Shown here: one piece after another, positions 17,818 through 24,979 of the stretch | Position numbering within the stretch: the first letter of the stretch is position 1 | Layout of the letters: each line of letters opens with the position of its first letter | Source: Nitrobacteraceae bacterium AZCC 2146 | GTDB taxonomy: Bacteria; Pseudomonadota; Alphaproteobacteria; Rhizobiales; Xanthobacteraceae | Direction: 5' to 3' | Assembly: GCA_036924855.1 (NCBI GenBank) | Contig: JBAGRP010000001.1 | Span: 6,498,001 to 6,562,000, forward strand | Length of the DNA stretch: 64,000 nt | Notes under the pieces: model-generated | What the model saw: the letters and a program-made list of their open reading frames with translations, nothing else | Told to the model about the DNA's origin: nothing | The model's database searches: none | Program-made: the position numbers and the translations under genes

Positions 17818-18573
17818 TTAATCCGTTGCGGCTGATGTCAGCAGCGCCAGTGCCGGCAGCAGGTCGAGATGGGTACGGTTGCGCAGCGCGAGGCGCAGAT
17901 TGCGGACGGCGAGGCGGGCGTGCTCGCGCATGATCGCCTCGGCGCGGGCGCCTTCGCGGTTCTCGATGGCATCGAGCACGATGCGGTGGTGCTCCTGCCC
18001 TATCAGCAGAATGTTGTGGGCTTCCGGCAACGCGGATTGGGCCATCACGAAAGCGCTTGGCGAAGCAAATGGCATTGCCGAGACCCGGTCGATCTGCCGG
18101 ATCACCGGCGCACTGCCGGACAATTCCGTCAGCAGCGCATGAAACCGCGCATTCATGGTGACGTAAGCCGAAAACGCTTCGACCGAGATCGGATCCTGCC
18201 GCACCAGCTGATCGATATCGGCGAGGCATTCCTTCAGCGGCTCCAGGCTGCGAGCGCTGGCGCCGCGTTCGGCGGCAAGGCGCGCGGCGAGGCCTTCCAG
18301 CGTGCCGCGCAACTCGATCGAATCCAGGATGTCGCGCTCGGAAAACGCCTTCACCATGAAGCCGCCGGACGGAATCGCCTGCAGCAGGCCTTCGTCCTCC
18401 AGCCGCACCAGCGCGAGGCGCACCGGCGTGCGCGATACGCTGGTGATCTCCACCGCCTGCAATTCGCTGATGCGCTCGCCGGGCCGCAGGCTGCCGGACA
18501 GGATCAGATCGCGCAGCGCCAGTTGGGCGCGAACGGTCTGCGACACCGAGCGTTCGGATTCGCGTTCGCTCAC
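17818..18573 (-). CDS. GntR family (FadR/FCD subfamily) regulator of the Rieske operon
   Basis: A 251-residue regulator with an N-terminal winged helix (ISELQAVEITSVSRTPVRLA then LEDEGLLQ) and an FCD ligand-binding domain rich in Asp/Arg/His (LRGTLEGLAARLAAERG, NARFHALL, EHHRIVLDAIENREGARAEA). It sits between the oxygenase and the reductase genes, 4 bases after the first and 15 before the second, so it is part of their operon. It probably represses the operon through the TGTATAC sites upstream and is released by the aromatic substrate (inference). Confidence 0.88.
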   Translation of the reverse strand: MSERESERSVSQTVRAQLALRDLILSGSLRPGERISELQAVEITSVSRTPVRLALVRLEDEGLLQAIPSGGFMVKAFSERDILDSIELRGTLEGLAARLAAERGASARSLEPLKECLADIDQLVRQDPISVEAFSAYVTMNARFHALLTELSGSAPVIRQIDRVSAMPFASPSAFVMAQSALPEAHNILLIGQEHHRIVLDAIENREGARAEAIMREHARLAVRNLRLALRNRTHLDLLPALALLTSAATD

Positions 18574-18577
18574 CGGA

Positions 18578-19627
18578 TCACTCCGCCGCTTCGAGACGTT
18601 GCGGGTTGGTTTCCTTCGCCACCATGCGGTCGATCACCCGCCGCGTCCACATCGCGCCGGCGTCGATGTTGAGATTGTAGAACACCCGGTCCGGATTCTC
18701 GGTCATGGCGCGCTGCTGCGCCTCGAGGATGATCTCGTCCTCGCGGAAGATGGCGGAGACGCCTTCGCGGATTTCCGTGGTCAGCTTCTGCTCGGTGATG
18801 CGGTGGTTGCGGACGAACGCCCAGAAGTAGTGACAGGTAGTCTCGGTCTCCGGCGTCATGGTGTTGAGCACGAAGCCGTTGACGCCCTGCGAGCGGTCGC
18901 CTTCGGGCGCGCCGGTGCCGGCGGGTGCGACGCCGACGTCGATGTTGACGGTGGACGGCGCCTCGAAGCGGATGATCTGCCAGCGATCGACCGGGCCGGG
19001 CTTCTGCAATTGCGCAGCCCAGAACGGTGGCGCCTCGATGCCCTTCATCCAGCGCGTCACCGTCACGGTCTTGTCGCCATGGGTGACATCGAACGGCGCT
19101 TCGGCGACGTCGTCCTGGCCGATGCTGGAGCCGTGCACGAAAGTCTCGTGGGTCAGATCCATCAGGTTGTCGACGACGAGGCGATAGTCGCATTTGGCGT
19201 GGATGGTCTTGCCGTCGCCGGCCCATTCCGGATCGTCGTTCCAGTGCATGTCCGGCACCAGAGCGGGATCGGCCAGCGCCGGATCGCCCATCCACAACCA
19301 GATGAAGCGATGCCGCTCGACCACCGGATAGGAGCGTACGCAGGCGGAGGGGTTGATGGTCTCCTGCGAGGGCATGTAGGTGCAGCGGCCCTGCGCGTTG
19401 TATTTCAGCCCGTGATAGCCGCAGACCACGGTATCGCCGTCGAGCCGGCCCTTGGACAACGGTACCAGCCGGTGCCAGCAGGCATCCTCCAGCGCGGCGA
19501 CGCCGCCATCGGCGCGGCGATACATCACCACATGCTTGTTGCAGATCGTGCGCGGAAACAGCGCGTGCTTGATGTCGACGTCCCAGGCGGCGGCGTACCA
19601 GGCGTTCAACGGAAACGATGCGGCCAT
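18578..19627 (-). CDS. vanA: VanA-like Rieske aromatic O-demethylase/oxygenase alpha subunit
   Basis: A 349-residue Rieske non-heme iron oxygenase. The Rieske cluster ligands are Cys50-x-His52 and Cys69-x2-His72 (CWHRLVPLSKGRL, CGYHG). The mononuclear iron site is in DNLMDLTHETFVH, and SSIGQ, PVDRWQI and LNIDAGAMW are shared with vanillate O-demethylase oxygenases. The first Rieske loop reads CWHRLVPLS rather than the usual CPHRGAPLS. GGAGG is well placed before ATG 19627. It would remove a methyl group from vanillate or a related methoxy-aromatic with electrons from the reductase at 16822-17802. Confidence 0.85.
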   Translation of the reverse strand: MAASFPLNAWYAAAWDVDIKHALFPRTICNKHVVMYRRADGGVAALEDACWHRLVPLSKGRLDGDTVVCGYHGLKYNAQGRCTYMPSQETINPSACVRSYPVVERHRFIWLWMGDPALADPALVPDMHWNDDPEWAGDGKTIHAKCDYRLVVDNLMDLTHETFVHGSSIGQDDVAEAPFDVTHGDKTVTVTRWMKGIEAPPFWAAQLQKPGPVDRWQIIRFEAPSTVNIDVGVAPAGTGAPEGDRSQGVNGFVLNTMTPETETTCHYFWAFVRNHRITEQKLTTEIREGVSAIFREDEIILEAQQRAMTENPDRVFYNLNIDAGAMWTRRVIDRMVAKETNPQRLEAAE

Positions 19628-19665
19628 CGCGGCGTCCTCCAGTTTGGTCTTGTTTGAATTCAGTA

Positions 19666-19741
19666 TGTATACAGGAATTCGATTATTGGCAGGATATCGC
19701 GAGATTTCGGTTTTGAAAAGCCAAATAATGTATACCGAATT
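19666..19741. promoter_or_regulatory. two putative GntR operators upstream of the Rieske operon
   Basis: TGTATACAGGAATT (19666-19679) and TGTATACCGAATT (19729-19741) are near-identical sites whose starts are 63 bp apart, about six helical turns. The first contains the palindrome TGTATACA and is flanked by two GAATTC hexamers (19656-19661 and 19675-19680). Location and symmetry suit the GntR regulator encoded in the operon. Confidence 0.6.
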
Positions 19742-19769
19742 TGAGGTACGGATGGCGAAAAGGCGCTAA

Positions 19770-19802
19770 AAAAGCCGCCCCCGGATACCGGAAGCGGCTT
19801 TT
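19770..19802 (-). terminator. intrinsic terminator after moxR
   Basis: AAAAGCCGC (19770-19778) pairs with GCGGCTTTT (19794-19802), with an inner CCGG/CCGG pair. On the minus strand the stem is followed by a T run. It lies 34 bases past the stop of the MoxR gene. Confidence 0.8.
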
Positions 19803-19835
19803 CAGGCCCTTTATCGTTTTAGCGAATGGCCCGCC

Positions 19836-20678
19836 TCACACCTCGCGGCGGTTGAGGAACGCGAGCCGCTCGAACAGGTGCACGTCCTGCTCGTTCTTCA
19901 GCAGCGCGCCGTGCAGCGGCGGGATGAGCTTGCGCGGGTCGCGCTCCCTGAGCGTCTCCGGCGTCATGTCCTCGTTGAGCAGCAGTTTCAGCCAATCGAG
20001 CAGTTCCGACGTCGAGGGCTTCTTCTTCAGTCCAGGCACGTCGCGGACCTCGAAGAAGATCCGCATCGCTTCCGCCACCAGGCGCTGCTTGATGCCCGGA
20101 AAATGCACCTCGACGATCTGGTTCATGGTCTCGATGTCGGGAAACTTGATGTAGTGGAAGAAGCAGCGGCGCAGGAAGGCGTCCGGCAGTTCCTTCTCGT
20201 TGTTGGAGGTGATCATCACGATCGGGCGCTTCGCCGCCTTGATGGTCTCGCCGGTCTCGTAGACGTGGAATTCCATCCGATCGAGTTCGAGCAGCAGGTC
20301 GTTCGGGAATTCGATGTCGGCCTTGTCGATCTCGTCGATCAGCAGTACCGGGCGCTGCTCGTGGGTAAAGGCTTCCCAGAGTTTGCCGCGCCGGATGTAG
20401 TTCTTGATGTCGGAGACGCGGGAGTCGCCGAGCTGGCTGTCGCGCAGCCGCGACACCGCGTCGTATTCGTAGAGGCCCTGCTGCGCCTTGGTGGTGGACT
20501 TGATGTGCCAGGTCAACAGCGGCGAGCCGAGTGCCTTGGCGACTTCCTCGGCCAGCACGGTCTTGCCGGTACCGGGTTCGCCCTTCACCAGCAATGGGCG
20601 CTCCAGCACGATCGCGGCGTTGACGGCGATCTTGAGGTCGTCGGTGGCGACGTAGTTCTTGGTGCCGGTGAATTTCAT
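19836..20678 (-). CDS. MoxR family AAA+ ATPase (CoxD-like)
   Basis: A 280-residue AAA+ ATPase with Walker A GEPGTGKT (about residue 38), Walker B VLLIDEIDKAD, sensor 1 in IVMITSNNEKELPDAFLRRC and a C-terminal lid. MoxR/CoxD ATPases act as chaperones that remodel or load metal centres together with a VWA-domain partner. The CoxE-like partner lies 0.5 kb away, divergently transcribed, with a small membrane protein gene between. A terminator follows the gene. Confidence 0.88.
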   Translation of the reverse strand: MKFTGTKNYVATDDLKIAVNAAIVLERPLLVKGEPGTGKTVLAEEVAKALGSPLLTWHIKSTTKAQQGLYEYDAVSRLRDSQLGDSRVSDIKNYIRRGKLWEAFTHEQRPVLLIDEIDKADIEFPNDLLLELDRMEFHVYETGETIKAAKRPIVMITSNNEKELPDAFLRRCFFHYIKFPDIETMNQIVEVHFPGIKQRLVAEAMRIFFEVRDVPGLKKKPSTSELLDWLKLLLNEDMTPETLRERDPRKLIPPLHGALLKNEQDVHLFERLAFLNRREV

Positions 20679-20775
20679 CTGGTCGAGCCCTGTTGCTTAT
20701 TTTTGGGCGGAGCGATCCGCCTCTGAACATGGAAACGACCGCCGGATGGCGGCCGCAGAGACGATGGGAGTGGCG

Positions 20776-21027
20776 TCAACGCCGGATCAGCGAAAGCACC
20801 ACCAGAACAATCACGGCGCCGATTGCCGAGTTGATGATGGCGCGAACGATTCCGACGCCGAGGTTGATGCCGAGCTGGGGCAGAAGCCAGCCGGCGACGA
20901 CCGCACCGATAATGCCGATCACGATATTGCCGAGCAGGCCGAAGCCTCCGCCCCTGACAATCAAGCCCGCCAACCAGCCGGCGATGGCGCCGACAATCAG
21001 CCAGACAATAATGGAATCAATCCCCAT
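20776..21027 (-). CDS. GlsB/YeaQ/YmgE family small membrane protein
   Basis: An 83-residue, almost wholly hydrophobic protein with three transmembrane segments and glycine-zipper spacing (VGAIAGWLAGLIVRGGGFGL, GNIVIGIIGAVVAGWLLPQLG), typical of the transglycosylase-associated/GlsB stress family. ATG 21027 follows GGGGAAAG; the longer upstream frame is not supported. The family is linked to envelope and general stress, mechanism unknown. It lies between the MoxR gene and the VWA gene. Confidence 0.85.
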   Translation of the reverse strand: MGIDSIIVWLIVGAIAGWLAGLIVRGGGFGLLGNIVIGIIGAVVAGWLLPQLGINLGVGIVRAIINSAIGAVIVLVVLSLIRR

Positions 21028-21200
21028 CGACTTTCCCCAGTTTCGAAACGCCCGCGACCGATCAACTCTAATTGAAAAACCCCCGAGGTCCAGACCGCCA
21101 ATTTGGCCATTTCCCGCCAGACGGCACAAGGGGCGCAGTTCGGATGAGATTTGCGGCAGGCGCCCTTGACGGGCGCGGGTGGTCGGGCAATCTGTCAATC

Positions 21201-22376
21201 ATGTTCTTGCAATTCTTCACATCGCTGCGCGATGCGCAGGTCCCGGTGACCTTGCGCGAATACCTCACGCTGATGGAGGCACTCAACGCCGACCTTGCGG
21301 AACAGTCGATCGAGAATTTCTATTACCTCTCTCGCACCGCGCTGGTGAAGGACGAACGCAACCTCGACAAGTTCGACCGGGTGTTCGGCACGGTGTTCAA
21401 GGGGCTGGAAAGCCTGCTCGACGCTATGGAGAAGGCGGATATTCCCGCCGAATGGCTGAAGAAGCTCGCGGAAAAATACCTCACCGAGGAAGAGAAGAAG
21501 CAGATCGAGGCGATGGGCTGGGACAAGCTCATGGAGACCCTGCGCGAGCGGCTGAAGGAACAGAAGGGCCGCCATCAGGGCGGCAGCAAGTGGATCGGCA
21601 CCGCCGGCACCTCGCCGTTCGGCGCCGAGGGCTACAATCCCGAAGGCGTCCGCATCGGCCAGGAAAAGAGCCGCCACCAGCGCGCGGTGAAGGTCTGGGA
21701 TCGTCGCGAGTTCAAGGATCTCGACGGCAATGTCGAGCTCGGCATCCGCAACATCAAGGTGGCGCTGCGGCGCCTGCGCAAATTCGCCCGCACCGGCGCG
21801 CCGGACGAACTCGATCTCCACACCACCATCAAGGAAACCGCCAACCACGGCTATCTCGACGTCCACATGCGGCCGGAGCGGCGCAACGCGGTCAAGGTGC
21901 TGGTGTTCTTCGATATCGGCGGCTCGATGGATTCGCATATCGAGCAGGTCGAGGAATTGTTCTCGGCGGCGAAGAGCGAATTCAAGCACATGGAGTATTT
22001 CTACTTCCACAACTGCCTCTATGAGGGCGTCTGGAAGCAGAACCGCCGCCGCTTCACCGACCGCACGCCGACCTGGGACGTGCTGCATAAATACGCCCAC
22101 GACTACAAGATCGTGTTCGTCGGCGATGCCTCGATGTCGCCTTACGAGATCATGGTGCCCGGCGGTTCGGTCGAGCACGTCAACGAGGAGGCCGGCTCGG
22201 TCTGGCTCGAGCGCATCACCCAGACCTATCCGCACGCGATCTGGCTCAATCCGGTGGCGAAGCGGCACTGGGACTATTCGGAATCCACCACCATCATCCG
22301 CCGGCTGTTTTCCGAGCGGATGTTTCCGCTGACGATCGAAGGTCTGGAAGGCGCGATGAAGGAATTGGTACGCTAA
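21201..22376 (+). CDS. CoxE-like VWA domain protein, partner of the MoxR ATPase
   Basis: A 391-residue protein starting at ATG 21201 (MFLQFFTSLR). The N-terminal half is helical and charged. The C-terminal half is a von Willebrand A domain with a metal-ion-dependent adhesion site written DIGGS (residues 238-242), a Thr in RTPTWD and an Asp in FVGDASM. The first site serine of the usual DxSxS is a glycine here, as in some CoxE-like proteins. Its stop overlaps the start of the next gene by one base (TAATG), so the rhodanese is translationally coupled. Confidence 0.85.
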   Translation: MFLQFFTSLRDAQVPVTLREYLTLMEALNADLAEQSIENFYYLSRTALVKDERNLDKFDRVFGTVFKGLESLLDAMEKADIPAEWLKKLAEKYLTEEEKKQIEAMGWDKLMETLRERLKEQKGRHQGGSKWIGTAGTSPFGAEGYNPEGVRIGQEKSRHQRAVKVWDRREFKDLDGNVELGIRNIKVALRRLRKFARTGAPDELDLHTTIKETANHGYLDVHMRPERRNAVKVLVFFDIGGSMDSHIEQVEELFSAAKSEFKHMEYFYFHNCLYEGVWKQNRRRFTDRTPTWDVLHKYAHDYKIVFVGDASMSPYEIMVPGGSVEHVNEEAGSVWLERITQTYPHAIWLNPVAKRHWDYSESTTIIRRLFSERMFPLTIEGLEGAMKELVR

Positions 22377-22795
22377 TGGCACAGACCATCACCCGCGGCA
22401 TCAAGGCGATGCTCGACGAGGCCAACGCGCTGATCGAAACGATCAGCGCGGCGGATGCGATCAAGGCGGCGCAGAGTCCTGACGTGATCATTGTCGATGT
22501 CCGCGACCCCCGCGAGATCGAGCGCGACGGCCGGATTCCCGGCGCATTCTCCTGCACCCGCGGCATGCTGGAATTCTGGATCGATCCGGAAAGCCCCTAT
22601 GCCAAGCCGGTGTTCCAGGAGAACAAGAAATTCATCTTCCACTGCGCCGGCGGCTTGCGCTCGGCGCTGGCGGCGAAGACTGCGCACGACATGGGCCTCA
22701 CCCCGGTTGCCCACATGGCCGGCGGTTTCGCCGCCTGGCGCGAAGCCGGCGGCCCGATCGAGAAGGTCGAACCGCGCAAGGCGAAGTCGGATTAA
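22376..22795 (+). CDS. single-domain rhodanese-like sulfurtransferase
   Basis: A 139-residue protein with one rhodanese domain: VIIVDVRDPREIERDGRIPG at the front and the active-site loop FHCAGGLRSALAA, with the persulfide-forming cysteine, near residue 87. It ends with the usual GGFAAWREAGGPI. It moves sulfane sulfur to an acceptor in the cytoplasm. The one-base overlap with the VWA gene implies joint production with the chelatase-like MoxR/VWA pair. Confidence 0.88.
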   Translation: MAQTITRGIKAMLDEANALIETISAADAIKAAQSPDVIIVDVRDPREIERDGRIPGAFSCTRGMLEFWIDPESPYAKPVFQENKKFIFHCAGGLRSALAAKTAHDMGLTPVAHMAGGFAAWREAGGPIEKVEPRKAKSD

Positions 22796-22813
22796 CAAAT
22801 CAACAAGAAGCCG

Positions 22814-22942
22814 TCATTCCGGGGCGCGAGCAGCAATAGCTGCGAGCGAGCCCGGAATCCATAACCACCGCCGGGCGAATGGATTCCAGGCCCGCGCGAA
22901 GAGCGCGTCCTCAGACACGCCAATTGGCGTGTCGGGGAATGA
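22814..22942. repeat. structured palindromic repeat with several hairpins
   Basis: TCATTCC (22814-22820) and GGAATGA (22936-22942) bound the element. Inside are GGAATCCAT/ATGGATTCC (22855-22863 and 22879-22887) and a perfect 20-bp palindrome GACACGCCAATTGGCGTGTC (22914-22933). It lies between the rhodanese and sulfurtransferase genes. It looks like a dispersed rhizobial intergenic element. Confidence 0.7.
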
Positions 22943-22963
22943 TGAACGAAAGGGTTTTTAACG

Positions 22964-23821
22964 ATGACATCGAATGACGATCCGCTTGTCTCCACGGAAT
23001 GGCTCGCCGCCCATCTTGACGATCCCGGCGTGAAGGTGATCGACGCCTCGTTCAAATTGCCGGGCGTCACGCCGTTGCCGCGCGACGATTACCGCGCGGC
23101 ACATATCCCCGGCGCGGCATTCTTCGACGTCGACGTCATCAGCGATCACGACACCGCGCTGCCGCATATGTTTCCCGATGCGGGCAGCTTCGCCAGGGGT
23201 GTCGGTGCGCTCGGCATCTCGAACGCCGATACCGTCGTCATCTATGATGCTGGCGGCTGGGTGGCCGCGCCACGGGCATGGTGGATGTTCCTTGCCTTTG
23301 GCCATCATGACGTGCGCGTGCTGAACGGCGGCTTGCAGAAATGGCGCGCCGAAGGGCGGCCGGTCGAAAGCGGCGCAACGGAGTCGAAGCCGGCAGCCTA
23401 TGCCGCGACGTTCGATCCCGGCTTCGTGCGCAGCCAGCAGCAGTTGGTCGGCAATCTCGGCAGCGGCGCCGAGCAGCTGATCGACGCGCGGCCGCGACCG
23501 CGTTTCGAAGGCAGTGTGCCGGAGCCTCGGCCGGGCCTTCGCGCCGGCCACATTCCCGGCAGCCGCAACGTGCCCTATGCCGGGCTGTTCGACGCCACGA
23601 CCGGCGCGATGAAGCCGCTCGATGAGTTGCGCCAGGCGTTTGCCGGAGTCGGTGTCGATCTGGCGAAACCCATCGTCACCACCTGCGGCTCCGGCGTGTC
23701 GGCGCTGGTGTTGACGCTGGCGCTGTACCGGCTCGGCGTGCGCGGCTCCGCGCTGTATGACGGCTCGTGGGCCGAATGGGGCCAGTCCGATGGACCGCCG
23801 GTGGCAACCGGTCCGGCGTGA
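22964..23821 (+). CDS. sseA: 3-mercaptopyruvate sulfurtransferase
   Basis: A 285-residue tandem rhodanese protein. The N-terminal inactive domain (VIDASFKLPG, AHIPGAAFFDVDVISD) is followed by a catalytic domain (AGHIPGSRNVPYAGLFD) with the active-site loop TCGSGVSALV. CGSGV[ST]A is the signature that separates mercaptopyruvate sulfurtransferases from thiosulfate rhodaneses. It would transfer sulfur from 3-mercaptopyruvate to cyanide, thiols or a protein. It follows the coupled VWA-rhodanese genes on the same strand across a 168-base gap filled by a repeat. Confidence 0.9.
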   Translation: MTSNDDPLVSTEWLAAHLDDPGVKVIDASFKLPGVTPLPRDDYRAAHIPGAAFFDVDVISDHDTALPHMFPDAGSFARGVGALGISNADTVVIYDAGGWVAAPRAWWMFLAFGHHDVRVLNGGLQKWRAEGRPVESGATESKPAAYAATFDPGFVRSQQQLVGNLGSGAEQLIDARPRPRFEGSVPEPRPGLRAGHIPGSRNVPYAGLFDATTGAMKPLDELRQAFAGVGVDLAKPIVTTCGSGVSALVLTLALYRLGVRGSALYDGSWAEWGQSDGPPVATGPA

Positions 23822-23825
23822 TCGG

Positions 23826-24685
23826 CTAACGCGGGAACGGCTGGCCGAACGGGTCGGTCTGCGCCGGCGCCGCGGCGGCCGGCGTCGTCCGCGCGGCAAC
23901 GCGGCGTCGCTTCGTGGAGGGCGCCTTCGCCTTTTTCACCGGGGCCACGACGGGCTTTGCCGCCGGCGGTGTTTCGACGGTGACGGGCGGGCCACCCAAA
24001 CGGCGATCTTTGTCGAAGCCAGTTTTGTGTCGGCTTCGGTCAGCGTCGTTGGCGGCTGGGCCGGCACGACCGGCGTTTCGACGGCAGCGGCGACGGCCGG
24101 TTCGGGCGTCGTGATGGCGGGAGCAGGGATGGGCGGCGGCTGCACAGCAGCCGCAGGTGCGAGCGCCACGGTTGCGGCCGGCGCTTCCGCCTTCGCCGGT
24201 TCAGTCTTTGCCGGCTCTGTCGGCGTTGAATTTTCCGAAGACGATGCAGGTGCTGTCAACGCCGCGACTTTCTCCGGGTCGGGCGCCTTCTCGACATCCT
24301 CGGGCGCGGCGGCGACCGGGGCCGGCTCGGCCGGTGGCACGATTTCAGCCGCTGCAGCCGGAGACTTCACATCCAAAAGAGGCTTCACGTCCAAAACAGG
24401 CTTCACGTCCAAAACAGGCGGATCGACCCGCAGCATCGCCAGCGTAGGCGGGGCCTCGGGCTGCTGCGGGAACATGGTCTGCGGCGCCGCCCGCCGGATC
24501 GGCAAGCTGGCAAACTCTTCATGCGCCGAGCGCAGCAGGGATGCGGCACCGAGGCCGAATACCAGCATCGAGATCGAAAGCACGACGGCCGCAACCAAAA
24601 AACGGAAACCCGGGAGCATGACTTGGTATTCCGCCTTCGCGGGCAGTTTGCGAAGGCCCTTGAACCATCGGGGACGCGGTGACAA
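23826..24685 (-). pseudogene. Pro/Ala-rich single-pass membrane protein with a one-base frameshift near the 3' end
   Basis: The frame from ATG 24685 reads a short charged start, one transmembrane helix (FLVAAVVLSISMLVFGLGAA, about residues 29-48) and a long Pro/Ala/Glu-rich domain. As written it shifts after KLASTKIA into an Arg/Ser-rich tail ending at 23936. A different frame from about 24000 down to the TAG at 23826 continues in the same style (GGPPVTVETPPAAKP, then VKKAKAPSTKRRR, ending PFGQPFPR). One extra base near 23991-24003 joins them into about 286 residues. Function unknown; it could be an envelope-spanning TonB-like linker. It converges with sseA, leaving 4 bases. Confidence 0.65.
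24366..24419. repeat. three tandem 18-bp repeats inside the Pro/Ala-rich gene
   Basis: Units at 24366-24383, 24384-24401 and 24402-24419; the last two are identical (TTCACGTCCAAAACAGGC) and the first differs at three positions. They encode the repeated peptide LDVKP(V/L) on the minus strand and could vary in copy number. Confidence 0.85.
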
Positions 24686-24979
24686 CGCTGGGAACGGCCC
24701 GTTTCGCGGCGGCGAATGCTGCCAAAGCGTTGCGAATCAGGTTGATCCGAAGATAACGCAACGCTCGGGAACCGTTTGTTAAAAAATCGTCGGCACAACG
24801 AAACGGCGCGTTATCGGGCAATCATTCCGCCATGGTGAGACAAGTTGGCCACGGTAACCTGTCATCTCGCGAATATGACCGAAACGGGAAGCTTTTTGCC
24901 GGAATTGTCTTGAATGCGCCGTGATCCTGCGCGATCTGACATCAACGATCCGGTGTTTGCTTGAGCTTATACAAGGGCC

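Noticed and set aside
18302..19657. Long plus-strand frame of 451 codons across the Rieske operon
   Set aside because: Antisense to the GntR and oxygenase genes, both with complete family motifs.
24760..24800. GGAAC near 24769 as an EcfG promoter
   Set aside because: No CGTT at the required 16-18 base spacing, and orientation does not suit a gene start.
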